From: Curtobacterium citreum
GTDB taxonomy: Bacteria; Actinomycetota; Actinomycetes; Actinomycetales; Microbacteriaceae
Length of the DNA stretch: 64,000 nucleotides
Assembly: GCF_006715175.1 (NCBI RefSeq)
Contig: NZ_VFMQ01000001.1
Location: 806,001 to 870,000, forward strand
Direction of reading: 5' to 3'
The notes below the pieces were generated by a model. The model saw nothing but the letters and a program-made list of their open reading frames with translations. It was not told where the DNA came from and ran no database searches. This document shows, piece by piece, positions 16,677-25,773 of the stretch. Position numbers and translations under genes: made by a program. Each line of letters begins with the position of its first letter. Within the stretch, counting starts at the first letter, position 1.

Positions 16677-17774
16677 ATGGACACCACCGGCGTCGGCGGT
16701 CAGCACCGCCACGCCCGTCCGGACACCGTGCTCGACGCGCTCGACTGGGGGCGCGTCGTGGTCGGCACCCTCGCGCGCGGCATCGTCGCGACCGTGGTCG
16801 GCCTGGCGCTCTGGGCCGCCGTCCCGGCCGTGGTCGGCTGGCAGCCCACCACGGTCGTGACCGCGTCGATGGCACCGCGGCTGGTGCCGGGGGACGTGGT
16901 CGTCTCCCGGCCGGTCCCCGCGCCCGAGGTCGTCCCCGGCCGGGTCCTGCTCGCCGACGACCCCGACCAGGTCGGGCACCTGCGACTGCACCGGTACGTC
17001 GAGACGGGCGCCGACGGCACGATCGTGACGAAGGGCGACGCCAACCCCGCCGCCGACTCGACACCGCTCGACCGCTCGGCCGTGCACGGGGTCGGCTACC
17101 TGCGGGTCCCGTTCATCGGCACGCCGGTCCTGTGGGCGCACGAGGGCCGGTGGGGCGCGGTCGCCGCGGCGGCCGCCGCACTGGCGGGCATGCTCGCGCT
17201 GTGCACGGTGGACGCGGGGTTGCGTCGGACCGGACGGGAGGCCCGTGGCACCTCCGCCCCGCATCTTCCGTCCGATGTTCCCCGCGTCCACGGGCGGCGG
17301 TCCGCGCGGGGTCCGGTCGTGCGCGGCGGCGCGCGGCACGTCGCGCTGCGGCAGGGGAGCGCGCTGCTCGTCGCGGTGACGGTGCTCGGCGGGGTCGGGG
17401 CGGTCGCGCCGCACCGGGCCGAGGCCGCGCCGTTCCGTGCGGTGACGAACTCGCCCACCTCGAACCTCGTGGCGGCGGTCCTGCCCGGCCCGACGAACGT
17501 CCGCTGCGGGCTGATCAGCGTGGCTGGCGTCCAGGTGGCATGGGACTACGACGCGCCGGACGCGAGGGGGTTCCAGGTGCTCCTGGACGACCAGGTGGTC
17601 GCCACCGCGGGTTCGGGCGTCCGCAGTGTCACGGTCTCCGGCGGGCTGCTCAGCCTCACGCGCAAGACCGTGAAGATCCGCGTCCTCGACCCCACGCCGA
17701 CGAGCAGCTGGTACGCGGACGGTAACCGGACCCTCTCCGTGGGGTCGGCCACCATCCTCTACGTGTGCAGTTGA
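16677..17774 (+). CDS. SipW-like S26B signal peptidase with C-terminal exported extension
   Basis: 365 residues. A membrane helix (about 32-52) is followed by TASMAPRLVPGDVVV with the catalytic serine, then HLRLHRYVE and TKGDANP; histidine replaces the lysine of ordinary type I peptidases, as in SipW and eukaryotic-type enzymes. A second helix lies near residue 160-180. Unusually, about 185 residues follow: a third hydrophobic stretch (about 222-245) and an extracellular domain starting APFRAVTNSPTSN, resembling the mature start of a TasA-like substrate. ATG 16677 (or adjacent GTG 16674) is 18 nt after the substrate gene. Confidence 0.72.
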   Translation: MDTTGVGGQHRHARPDTVLDALDWGRVVVGTLARGIVATVVGLALWAAVPAVVGWQPTTVVTASMAPRLVPGDVVVSRPVPAPEVVPGRVLLADDPDQVGHLRLHRYVETGADGTIVTKGDANPAADSTPLDRSAVHGVGYLRVPFIGTPVLWAHEGRWGAVAAAAAALAGMLALCTVDAGLRRTGREARGTSAPHLPSDVPRVHGRRSARGPVVRGGARHVALRQGSALLVAVTVLGGVGAVAPHRAEAAPFRAVTNSPTSNLVAAVLPGPTNVRCGLISVAGVQVAWDYDAPDARGFQVLLDDQVVATAGSGVRSVTVSGGLLSLTRKTVKIRVLDPTPTSSWYADGNRTLSVGSATILYVCS

Positions 17775-17826
17775 CCGGCTCTCCACAGCTCGCCGCGGGG
17801 TGCCCGGCGATGTCCCCGGCCGCCGC

Positions 17827-17832
17827 TACCGT
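17827..17832 (+). promoter_or_regulatory. -10 element for sbcD
   Basis: TACCGT 6 nt before ATG 17839. Confidence 0.45.
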
Positions 17833-17838
17833 GACGGC

Positions 17839-19002
17839 ATGCGGATCCTCCACACCGGAGACTGGCACCTCGGTCGCACGCTGCTCGGAGCCGACCTGCT
17901 CGAGCACCAGGCGGCCTTCGCCGACTTCCTCGTCGACACCGTGCGGGACCGCGCCGTCGACCTCGTCGTCATCGCCGGTGACGTCTACGACCGCGCGATC
18001 CCGCCGGTCGACGCCGTCCGCCTGCTCTCCCGCACGCTCGAGCGCCTGGCGCAGACGGCGACCGTCGTCCTGACGCCGGGCAACCACGACTCCGCGGCAC
18101 GGCTCGGCTTCGGCGCCGGGGTCATGCACGACCGCGTCCGCATCGTCGCCGAGCCCGCGCGGCTGGCCGACCCGGTGCTCCTCGCCGACGACCACGGCCC
18201 GGTCGCGGTCTACGGCATCCCCTACCTGCACCCCGACCTGACGCGCTACGCCCTCGCTCCGGTCCCCGACGAGCCACTCGCCCGGTCGCACCAGGCCGTC
18301 GTCGAGGCCGCGGTGGACCGCATCCGCGCCGACCTCGGCGCGCGTCCCGGGCACCGCAGCGTCGTCGTCGCGCACGCCTTCGTCAGTGGTGCCGCGCCGA
18401 GCGACAGCGAGCAGGACATCCGTGTCGGCGGGGTCGACCAGGTGTCGGCCACGGTGTTCGACGGCATCGATTACGTGGCGCTCGGGCACCTGCACGGGCC
18501 GCAGCGGGTGGGCGACGGCGACCGGATCCGGTACGCGGGCTCCCCGCTCGCGTTCTCGTTCGGCGAGCGGCACCAGCGCAAGAGCGTGACCCTCGTCGAC
18601 CTCGCGGCGGACGGCGGCGTCGCGGTCGAGCTCCTGCCGGCACCGGTGCCGCGCCGCCTGGTGGACGTCCGCGCCACGATCGACGCGATCGAGTCCGGTG
18701 CGCACCACGCCGACGCCGATGCGTGGGTCCGGGTCGCGGTCACCGACACCGTGCACCCCGAGCGGATGTACGCCCGCGTCCGCGACCACTTCCCGTTCGC
18801 CCTGGCGGTCACGCACGAGCCCGCGGAACGCCCCGAGCGCGTCGCCGCCCGCGCGGTGAGCGCCACCTCCGACCCGGTCGAGGTCGCCGCGGACTTCGTG
18901 ACCTTCGCGACGGGTGCGGCGCCGGACGACGACGACCTGGCGGTCCTGACCGAGGCGTACGAGGCCGCACTGCAGACCCTCGACGCGGACGGGACGCGCT
19001 GA
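17839..19002 (+). CDS. sbcD: Exonuclease SbcCD subunit D
   Basis: 387-residue Mre11-type manganese-dependent nuclease. Phosphoesterase motifs are complete: GDWHLG near residue 7, GDVYDR near residue 52, GNHD near residue 82, VVAHAFVSG near residue 177 and GHLHGPQ near residue 215. With SbcC it cleaves hairpins and blocked DNA ends, limiting palindromes during replication. The start has a leaderless -10. The stop overlaps the sbcC start by one base (TGATG), which couples expression. Confidence 0.95.
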   Translation: MRILHTGDWHLGRTLLGADLLEHQAAFADFLVDTVRDRAVDLVVIAGDVYDRAIPPVDAVRLLSRTLERLAQTATVVLTPGNHDSAARLGFGAGVMHDRVRIVAEPARLADPVLLADDHGPVAVYGIPYLHPDLTRYALAPVPDEPLARSHQAVVEAAVDRIRADLGARPGHRSVVVAHAFVSGAAPSDSEQDIRVGGVDQVSATVFDGIDYVALGHLHGPQRVGDGDRIRYAGSPLAFSFGERHQRKSVTLVDLAADGGVAVELLPAPVPRRLVDVRATIDAIESGAHHADADAWVRVAVTDTVHPERMYARVRDHFPFALAVTHEPAERPERVAARAVSATSDPVEVAADFVTFATGAAPDDDDLAVLTEAYEAALQTLDADGTR

Positions 19003-22000
19003 TGTACCTGCACCGCCTCGAACTCCGCGCGATCGGGCCGTACCCGGATACCGTCGTCATTGACTTCGCCGCGCTCGCCGCCTCGGGGGTGTTCCTGCTC
19101 GAGGGGCCGACGGGGTCCGGCAAGTCGACGATCATCGACGCCGTCGTGTTCGCCCTGTACGGCGGCCTCGCGGGGGAGTCCTCGACGCCCGACCGCCTGC
19201 ACAGCCAGCACGCCGACCCCGCGACCGAGCCCTTCGTCGAGCTGGTCTTCGAGACGGGTGCCGGGCTGTTCCGGGTCCGGCGCACCCCGCAGTACGACCG
19301 ACCCAAGCAGCGCGGCACCGGCACGGTCCGGCAGCAGGCGTCCGCCCAGCTCTTCCGTCTGGCGCACCCCGCCGACCCCGCGGGCGAACCGGTGTCGTCC
19401 CGCATCCCGGAGATCGGGCTCGAGGTCACGCGGATCGTCGGGCTCGACCGCGCCCAGTTCCTGCAGACCGTCGTGTTGCCCCAGGGCGAGTTCGCGCGGT
19501 TCCTGCGGTCCCCGGGCGAGGAACGCCGGAAGCTCCTGCAGTCCCTGTTCGGCACGCAGGTCTACGACCGCACGGCCGACGAGCTCGCGGCCCGTCGTCG
19601 CGCGGTCCTCGCCGAGGTCGAGGGCGCCGAGTCCCGCGTCCGCGACGCACAGTCCCGGTTCGCGCAGGCCGCCGGGGTCGAGGATCCCGACGAACGCGCC
19701 GTCGACGACGTGGTCGCCGGTCTCCGCAGCGTCGCCGCCGAGACCGACGAGCACCGCCGGGCCGCGGTGTCCGACGCCGAGCGGGCCCGAGAGCGCGAGC
19801 GGTCGGTCCGCGAGCGCGTCACCGCCCGCGAACGTCGTGCCGCACTGCTCGACCGTCGTCGGGCGCTCGACGCCGCCGCGGACGAGGTCACCGCGGCGCG
19901 CGATCGTCTGGCACTCGGCGAACGCGCCACCCGCGTCGCGACGAGCGCCGACGCCCTCGACGCGGCGCGCGCGCGTGCCGCACAGGCGACGGATGCGGCG
20001 GCGTCGCAACGGCAGGGTGCCGGGCTCGACGCCGACACCGACGTGGTCGGCCTCCGGACCGCCCTCGCCGACTGTCTGTCGGACGTCCGACACCTCGTCG
20101 CGGTCGAGCGCACCTTCGCGACCCGTCGCCGGAGCGCTGCGGACGCGGCCGTCCGAGCCGAGGACCTCGCGGCACGGTCGGCGGCGCTCGTCGACGCGCT
20201 CGAGCGCCGTCCGGCCGAGCGCGCGACGATCGTCGAGTCCGCCCGGACCGCCGCCGCCCTCGCCGCCGACGCCGAGCCCGCCCGGGTCGAGGTCGAACGG
20301 GTTGCTCAGCTCCGGGCCGACCTGTCCACCCGCGTCACGGCAGCCCGAGCCCAGGAGCAGGCCGAGCGAGCGGTCGCGAGTGCCCGGGCCGCAGCGACGG
20401 CCGCGCTCGCCACGGAGACCGACCTGCGCGCCCGACGGATCGCCGGCCTCGCCGGGGAACTCGGCGCCGCCCTGCAGCCGGGCGACGCCTGCCCGGTGTG
20501 CGGTGCGGTCGAGCACCCGAGCGTCGCGGTGCCGCAGGACGACCACCCCTCCGCCGACGCGGTCGAGTCCGCCGCGTCCGCTGCCCGCGCTGCCGAGGCC
20601 GCCCTCGCCGCCGCGGCGACCGACCTCGCGCTCGCGCAGCAGGAACACGAGCGGCTCCGGACGGTGCTCGGCGACCTCGACGCCGACACCCTCGAGGCCC
20701 GTGCGACCGCTGCGGCCGAGCGGGTCCGGGCAGCACACGACGCTGCCGTCCAGGTGCTCGACCTCGAGCGCCGGCGCAGCGCCCACGACGAGCAGACCCG
20801 CGCCCTCGAGCAGGAGCGCACCACGGTCGCGTCCGAGCACGCCGTCCTGGTGTCCTCCGCCGCGGCCGAGTCGGAGCGGCTCGCCCAGGACACCGCTGCC
20901 GTCGACGCTGCCGTCCGTCGCGCCACCGGGGCGCTCGACGCCGGCACGAGTGCGAGCACCGACACTGCCGCGGGCGGGAGCTCGCTCGCTGACGCGGTGC
21001 GTGCCCTGGACGACCGTGTCGCGGAGCTCGACGCCGTGCTCGCTGCGGACGTCCGCGCCGCCACGGCTGCCGCGTCCGTCGCCGAGCGGCAGTCGGAGGT
21101 CACCGAGGTCTGCGCCGAGCAGGGCTTCGAGTCCGTCGAGCGGGCCCGCGCGGCACTCGTCCCCGCGGCCGAGGGGGAACGCCTCCGTGCCGTCGTGGCC
21201 ACGGCGGACCGGGAGCGGGCCGTCGTCGACGCCGGCCTCACCGAGGCGGCCGTCGCCGAGGCCGCCCGGACCGCCGACGAACCCCTCGACCTGACGGCAG
21301 CCGTCGCCGCGCGCGACTCCGCGGTCGAGCGCGCCGACGCCGCCACCCGGGTCGCGGTCTCGGCGGCCGACCGGCTCGAAGCCGCCGCCCGGTGCGGCGA
21401 GGACGTCGCTCGTGCCGTCCGTGCGCGGGAGTCCACGTCCGCCCGGAGCCGCGCGGTCGTGCGGCTGGCCGACGTCGCCGCCGGGTCCACCTCGGTCAAC
21501 CCGAGCGGCATCACCCTCGGCACGTACGTGCTCATGCGGCGGTTCGAGGACGTCGTCGCTGCCGCGAACGACCGACTGAGGGGCATGCTCGGCGGCCGGT
21601 TCACCCTCGAGACCTCCGAGGAGCGCGAGACCGGTTCACGCGCCCGCAAGACCGGACTCGCCCTCGCCGTGCACGACCACACGACCGACACGCTCCGGGC
21701 TCCCGGCAGCCTGTCCGGCGGCGAGACCTTCACGGTGTCGCTCTGCCTGGCGCTCGGGCTCGCCGACGTCGTGCAGGCCGAGGCCGGCGGCGTCGCGCTC
21801 GGCACGCTCTTCGTCGACGAGGGCTTCGGGACGCTCGACCCGGAGACACTCGACGACGTGATCGGGCAGCTCGCCCGGCTCACGGCCGGCGGACGACAGG
21901 TCGGCATCGTCAGCCACGTCGAGGAGCTCAAGCAGCGCATCCCCGAGCGCATCGCGGTCCGCCGGACCCCCGGCGGAGGGTCCCGCGTCACCACCACCGT

Positions 22001-22004
22001 CTGA
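19002..22004 (+). CDS. sbcC: Exonuclease SbcCD subunit C (SMC-like ATPase)
   Basis: 1000-residue Rad50-type ATPase. Walker A GPTGSGKST is near residue 36; long Ala/Glu/Arg-rich coiled coils span about 190-480 and 515-860, interrupted by the zinc hook CPVC near residue 496; the signature SLSGGETF lies near 903 and Walker B FVDEGFGTLD near 937. The Q-loop segment VVLPQGEFARFL is also present. Both coiled coils are very alanine-rich, as expected for this GC content. Partner of the preceding SbcD in DNA end processing. Confidence 0.95.
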   Translation: MYLHRLELRAIGPYPDTVVIDFAALAASGVFLLEGPTGSGKSTIIDAVVFALYGGLAGESSTPDRLHSQHADPATEPFVELVFETGAGLFRVRRTPQYDRPKQRGTGTVRQQASAQLFRLAHPADPAGEPVSSRIPEIGLEVTRIVGLDRAQFLQTVVLPQGEFARFLRSPGEERRKLLQSLFGTQVYDRTADELAARRRAVLAEVEGAESRVRDAQSRFAQAAGVEDPDERAVDDVVAGLRSVAAETDEHRRAAVSDAERARERERSVRERVTARERRAALLDRRRALDAAADEVTAARDRLALGERATRVATSADALDAARARAAQATDAAASQRQGAGLDADTDVVGLRTALADCLSDVRHLVAVERTFATRRRSAADAAVRAEDLAARSAALVDALERRPAERATIVESARTAAALAADAEPARVEVERVAQLRADLSTRVTAARAQEQAERAVASARAAATAALATETDLRARRIAGLAGELGAALQPGDACPVCGAVEHPSVAVPQDDHPSADAVESAASAARAAEAALAAAATDLALAQQEHERLRTVLGDLDADTLEARATAAAERVRAAHDAAVQVLDLERRRSAHDEQTRALEQERTTVASEHAVLVSSAAAESERLAQDTAAVDAAVRRATGALDAGTSASTDTAAGGSSLADAVRALDDRVAELDAVLAADVRAATAAASVAERQSEVTEVCAEQGFESVERARAALVPAAEGERLRAVVATADRERAVVDAGLTEAAVAEAARTADEPLDLTAAVAARDSAVERADAATRVAVSAADRLEAAARCGEDVARAVRARESTSARSRAVVRLADVAAGSTSVNPSGITLGTYVLMRRFEDVVAAANDRLRGMLGGRFTLETSEERETGSRARKTGLALAVHDHTTDTLRAPGSLSGGETFTVSLCLALGLADVVQAEAGGVALGTLFVDEGFGTLDPETLDDVIGQLARLTAGGRQVGIVSHVEELKQRIPERIAVRRTPGGGSRVTTTV

Positions 22005-22005
22005 C

Positions 22006-22040
22006 GCCCGGCCCGGCCCGGCCCGGCCCGGCCCGGCCCG
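22006..22040. repeat. GCCCG pentanucleotide tandem repeat
   Basis: Seven consecutive GCCCG units beginning one base after the sbcC stop, continued by degenerate GACTG/GCCCGA units to about 22060. Confidence 0.85.
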
Positions 22041-22108
22041 GACTGGACTGGCCCGACCCGACACGGCAGAGCCCGGCCGGCACGTCCGGAGCGGACCGCG
22101 AGCGGTCG

Positions 22109-22285
22109 TCAGGGCGACGGCGACACGTCCACCGTGCCGTCGGGCGGCGGCAGGATGTCCGACGCGATCCACGGGTAGACGAAGGTGAAGAGCACCCACA
22201 CGACCGCGGCGATGAGCACGAGCAGCTCGAGCACCTTCAGGACGACGGGGCCCGGCAGGATGCGCCAGACGAACGGGAAGATCAA
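22109..22285 (-). CDS. Small membrane protein coupled to sortase
   Basis: 58 residues: a short amphipathic start IFPFVWRILPGPV, one strong transmembrane helix (about residues 16-36) and a Pro/Asp-rich tail ending DVSPSP. The TTG start at 22285 shares bases with the sortase stop (TTGA), so translation is likely coupled. The longer open frame further upstream overlaps sortase coding sequence in another frame and is rejected. Function unknown; a sortase accessory role is only suggested by the coupling. Confidence 0.55.
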   Translation of the reverse strand: MIFPFVWRILPGPVVLKVLELLVLIAAVVWVLFTFVYPWIASDILPPPDGTVDVSPSP

Positions 22286-23088
22286 TTCGGCGTCTCCGAG
22301 AGTTCCTTCGGGGTGCCCTCCGAAGCGGGCATCCAGTAGTCGAGCTTGGCGTGCGTGACGTACCGCTCCTTGGCCGACCACATCGGGTGGCAGGCGGTGA
22401 GCGTGAGCCAGCGGTCCTCGGCGGTGGGCTGCACGCCGGGCTGGTTCGGCACGGGGGCGATCGTCTCGATCTTGTCGGGCGTGACGATCTGCGAGTCGGT
22501 GACCTTGTAGACGTACCAGACGTCGAAGTCCTTCGCCTTGTCGGTCACGCGTACGACGATCGAGTCGCCGTTCTTCAGGTCCGCGATCTGGTTGAGCGGC
22601 TTGCCGTAGGTGACGCGGTGGCCGGCGACGGCGAAGTTGCCCTCGGCCCCCGGCATCGCGGTGTCCTGGTAGTGGCCAAGGCCGATCGTGTTGAGGACCT
22701 TCTCACGGTCCGTGCCCTCACCGATCGGGCGGTTGTAGTCCGCGCCGAACCGGGGGATCTGCATCGTGCCGAACACCGTCGACAGTCCCGGAGGCTCGGC
22801 CAGGACGGGAGCGGCCTCGCGGTGCTCGGTCCCCGCGGTCTTGGGCACCGCGGTCTGCTTGAGGTCCTGCACGAGGGCGGTCTGCTCGTTCACCGCGACC
22901 ACGTCGGTCCACCACGCGGTCCAGAGCACGTAGAGCCCGGTGCCGGCGCCCGCGATGATGAGCAGCTCGGCGAGCAGGGACACGAGCGCGCCACCGACCG
23001 TCTGCTTCGGGCGGCGCCGGCGGGGGCGCTCCGGGATCTCGTCACCGGACGGAGACAGCCCCGACGGCATGGTGTCGTGTGCGGTCAC
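22282..23088 (-). CDS. Class E sortase
   Basis: 268-residue membrane-anchored transpeptidase that would attach exported proteins to peptidoglycan. A basic N-terminus precedes one helix (about residues 36-57). The sortase catalytic residues are all visible: VAGHRVTYG (His, near residue 153), TLTACHPMW (Cys, near 231) and SAKERYVTH (Arg, near 243). GTG 23088 has AGGAG upstream and a TATACC -10-like hexamer about 30 nt further. No LPxTG-type substrate is encoded next to it. Confidence 0.9.
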   Translation of the reverse strand: MTAHDTMPSGLSPSGDEIPERPRRRRPKQTVGGALVSLLAELLIIAGAGTGLYVLWTAWWTDVVAVNEQTALVQDLKQTAVPKTAGTEHREAAPVLAEPPGLSTVFGTMQIPRFGADYNRPIGEGTDREKVLNTIGLGHYQDTAMPGAEGNFAVAGHRVTYGKPLNQIADLKNGDSIVVRVTDKAKDFDVWYVYKVTDSQIVTPDKIETIAPVPNQPGVQPTAEDRWLTLTACHPMWSAKERYVTHAKLDYWMPASEGTPKELSETPN

Positions 23089-23161
23089 GGGGCTCCTGGT
23101 CCGAGGTGCGGTGGTCGAACAGGTATAGCAGACGTGAGCGTCCGTCCGGTGGGGGCCGCGC

Positions 23162-23167
23162 TAGCCT
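23162..23167 (+). promoter_or_regulatory. -10 element for the GNAT gene
   Basis: TAGCCT 6 nt before ATG 23174. Confidence 0.45.
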
Positions 23168-23173
23168 GTGGAC

Positions 23174-23611
23174 ATGTCGTACCGCTTCCGAACCTTCGCT
23201 GAGGACGACACCGCCGCTGTCGTCGCCCTGTGGGAAGCGTGCGGACTCCTCCGCCCGTGGAACGACCCGTACCGCGACATCGCCCGCAAGACCGCCGAGC
23301 AGCCCGAGCTCTTCCTGGTCGCCGAGTCCTCGGACGCCGCTGCCCCCACCCTGGTCGGCGCCGGCATGGCCGGCTACGACGGCCACCGCGGCTGGGTGAA
23401 CTACCTCGCCGTCGACCCGGACCAGCAGGGCACCGGGCTCGGCCGCGCCTTCATGGCCGAGTTCGAACGGCTGCTGCTCGCGCGCGGCTGCCCGAAGGTC
23501 AACGTCCAGGTGCGGGCCGGCAACGAGCGGGTGCTCGGGTTCTACGCCTCGCTCGGGTACGCCGAGGACCACGCGGTGTCGCTCGGCAAGCGACTGATCG
23601 CGGACGACTGA
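23174..23611 (+). CDS. GNAT-family acetyltransferase (YpeA-like)
   Basis: 145 residues of the acetyl-CoA-dependent N-acetyltransferase fold. The cofactor loop DQQGTGLGRAFMAEFE lies near residue 83 after the beta-4 strand WVNYLAVDPD; the C-terminal NERVLGFYASLGYAED is typical of the YpeA-like group with unknown acceptors. ATG 23174 is chosen over GTG 23168 because the -10 hexamer would abut the GTG. Monocistronic between divergent and convergent neighbours. Confidence 0.85.
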   Translation: MSYRFRTFAEDDTAAVVALWEACGLLRPWNDPYRDIARKTAEQPELFLVAESSDAAAPTLVGAGMAGYDGHRGWVNYLAVDPDQQGTGLGRAFMAEFERLLLARGCPKVNVQVRAGNERVLGFYASLGYAEDHAVSLGKRLIADD

Positions 23612-23643
23612 CCCGACCCGCGCGAGCCAGACGGCCGCCCGCC

Positions 23644-24612
23644 TCACGCGAGCGCGAGCCCGACGGCCGCCGCGAACGCGAGCCCGATCCCGCTCCACTG
23701 CACGGGCGTGAGGCGCTCCCGCAGCACCACACCCGCGAGCGCCACCGTGCCGATCGGGTACAGCGCGTTGAGCACGCTCACCACCGGCAGCGTCGACGGG
23801 TCGTCCCCGGCGCGGAGCGCCGCCTGGATGCACACGTTCGCCAGCGCGTCGAGCACCCCGCAGGCGACGACCGTCGCCACGACGCGACGCGACCACGCAC
23901 CCGCGCGTGCCGACCTGCCCACGCGCACCGTGCCTCCAGTCCCTGCAGCAGCACCCACCGGACGCGACGCACCGACAGCGAGCGCTGCACCCGCCGGACC
24001 CGACGCGCCGGACCGCACCGCGACCACCACCGCAGCCGCCCCGAGCAGCACCGTCTGCACCCCGCGCGCCACGAGCAGCGGCGCGACCCCCGAGCCGTCC
24101 GGCGCCGCGTCGTAGGCGAGCACGATCCCACCGAACCCGCACCCCGCGACGGCTGCCGTGACCAGCCCGGCCGGGGTGACCCGCGCGCCGGAGGTGTCCC
24201 GCACCGCCGCGACGAGCACGACCGCGACGACCGCCACCACGAGCGCGACCCACGCCGTCGGCGACAGCGACGTGCCCCGGACGAGCGCGACGACCACGGG
24301 CACGACGGCCGCGAAGACGGCGGTCAGTGGCGACAGGACGCTCATCGGACCGATCGCGAGCGCGCGGTAGAGCAGCAGCACCGCGACCCCGCCGGAGAGC
24401 CCCGCGACGAGCCCCCACCCGACGGCCGATCCGGTCAGATCCGCGCCGACGAGCGGGATCCCGACCGCGAGCGGCACCAGCCCGACCGCGGCGGCGGCCG
24501 CGGCGACCGTGACGGCGCGCAGCCGCCGGGCCGCGACGCCGCCCAGGAAGTCGGCGGCGCCGTAGACGACGGCCCCGGTCAGGCCGAGCAGCACGGTGAG
24601 CACGGCTCCCAT
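23644..24612 (-). CDS. EamA/DMT-superfamily transporter
   Basis: 322 residues with about ten transmembrane helices arranged as two EamA repeats, each with the GPMSVLSPLTAVFAA- or LPVVSVLNALYPIGT-like signature before the penultimate helix. A hydrophilic Gly/Ala/Arg-rich loop (about residues 190-235) separates later helices. Family members export or import metabolites such as amino acids; the substrate is unknown. ATG 24612 lies 28 bp from the divergent CPBP gene start, so promoters overlap. Confidence 0.85.
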   Translation of the reverse strand: MGAVLTVLLGLTGAVVYGAADFLGGVAARRLRAVTVAAAAAAVGLVPLAVGIPLVGADLTGSAVGWGLVAGLSGGVAVLLLYRALAIGPMSVLSPLTAVFAAVVPVVVALVRGTSLSPTAWVALVVAVVAVVLVAAVRDTSGARVTPAGLVTAAVAGCGFGGIVLAYDAAPDGSGVAPLLVARGVQTVLLGAAAVVVAVRSGASGPAGAALAVGASRPVGAAAGTGGTVRVGRSARAGAWSRRVVATVVACGVLDALANVCIQAALRAGDDPSTLPVVSVLNALYPIGTVALAGVVLRERLTPVQWSGIGLAFAAAVGLALA

Positions 24613-24626
24613 CCTGCCCGGCCCGG

Positions 24627-24632
24627 TAGCCT
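24627..24632 (+). promoter_or_regulatory. -10 element for the CPBP protease gene
   Basis: TAGCCT 7 nt before GTG 24640. Confidence 0.45.
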
Positions 24633-24639
24633 GCGCAGC

Positions 24640-25764
24640 GTGAGCGTTCCGTACCACCGCCTGCCCCGCGTCGACGCCCGTTGGCGGTGGTGGCGCCCGC
24701 TCGTCGCGCTGGCGGTCCTGGCCGGGTGGTACGTCGCGACGCAGGTGGTCCTGGCGGTCGCCTACTTCGTCCCGATCGGGGCGTCGCAGGGACCCGAGGG
24801 GCTGATGCGCTTCCAGCAGGACCTGGCCAGCGGCGCGCTCGACCCGACCGATCCGCTGATCCTGTCGCTGTCCCTGGTGTCGCTCGTCGTGCTGCTCCCC
24901 GGCATCCTGCTCGCGGTCAAGGTCGCGAAGCTCGGCCCGGCGAACGTCCTGTCGTCGACGCGCTTCCGGGTGCGCTGGCGCTGGACCGCGTGGTGCCTGC
25001 TGCCGACGCTCGTCATCGCGGCGATCATGTTCTCGGTCCAGACCATCGGCATGTTCACGTTCGACGGCGGGTTCGGCTGGGACCACGCTGCGATCGGGCA
25101 GTCGACCGTCTCGGTCAGCACACTCACGCTGACGATCGTCCTGGTCGTGCTGCTCGTCCCGTTCCAGGGTGCGGCCGAGGAGTACGTCTTCCGCGGCTTC
25201 CTCATGCAGACGATCGGCTCGTGGATCCCGGTCCGCTTCGTCGGCACAGTCGTGGCGGTCGGCGTCTCGACCGTCGTGTTCGCGCTGCTGCACATCCCGA
25301 ACGGCTACAACGTCTGGGGCATCCTCGACGTCGGCTCGTTCGGTCTCGTCGCCGCGATCATCGTGCTGCGCACCGGCGGCATGGAGGCGACGGTGCTCCA
25401 GCACGCCTTCAACAACATCATGATCTTCGTGCTGCAGGCGCCCGGCTGGTCGCGGATCGACCTGACGTCGCAGGACGCGCAGGGCACCGTGGGCGGATGG
25501 CTCGTGACGCTCGGCACCTCGCTCCTGTACTGGGGGATGGTCGAGGTGCTCGCGCGGTGGCGGAAGCTGGACCGGCGGTTCGCCGGTCACGAGGCGCCCC
25601 GCTTCCGGGGGACGCCGCCGGCCTTCGCAGGTGGGTCGCGTTGGTTCCGGCCGGGAGGCGCGGGGTGGGCGGGTGCACCGGCCCGCGTCGACGACGCGGC
25701 CGGGTCCGGCGACCGCACGGGTGCCGCTGTGGACAGTGCGGTGGGTGTCGCCCGTCGCCCGTAG
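24640..25764 (+). CDS. CPBP-family intramembrane metalloprotease
   Basis: 374 residues, about eight transmembrane helices and a disordered Gly/Arg/Pro tail from about residue 315. The three CPBP motifs are visible: EEYVFRGF near residue 180, FALLHIP near residue 213 and HAFNN near residue 255. The family includes Rce1-type prenyl proteases and bacteriocin-immunity-like proteins; no partner peptide is encoded nearby. The start is supported by a leaderless -10. The TAG stop doubles as the first bases of the recQ -10 hexamer. Confidence 0.88.
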   Translation: MSVPYHRLPRVDARWRWWRPLVALAVLAGWYVATQVVLAVAYFVPIGASQGPEGLMRFQQDLASGALDPTDPLILSLSLVSLVVLLPGILLAVKVAKLGPANVLSSTRFRVRWRWTAWCLLPTLVIAAIMFSVQTIGMFTFDGGFGWDHAAIGQSTVSVSTLTLTIVLVVLLVPFQGAAEEYVFRGFLMQTIGSWIPVRFVGTVVAVGVSTVVFALLHIPNGYNVWGILDVGSFGLVAAIIVLRTGGMEATVLQHAFNNIMIFVLQAPGWSRIDLTSQDAQGTVGGWLVTLGTSLLYWGMVEVLARWRKLDRRFAGHEAPRFRGTPPAFAGGSRWFRPGGAGWAGAPARVDDAAGSGDRTGAAVDSAVGVARRP

Positions 25765-25767
25765 GCT
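25762..25767 (+). promoter_or_regulatory. -10 element for recQ
   Basis: TAGGCT 6 nt before ATG 25774; its TAG is the stop codon of the CPBP gene. Confidence 0.5.
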
Positions 25768-25773
25768 CGTGGC

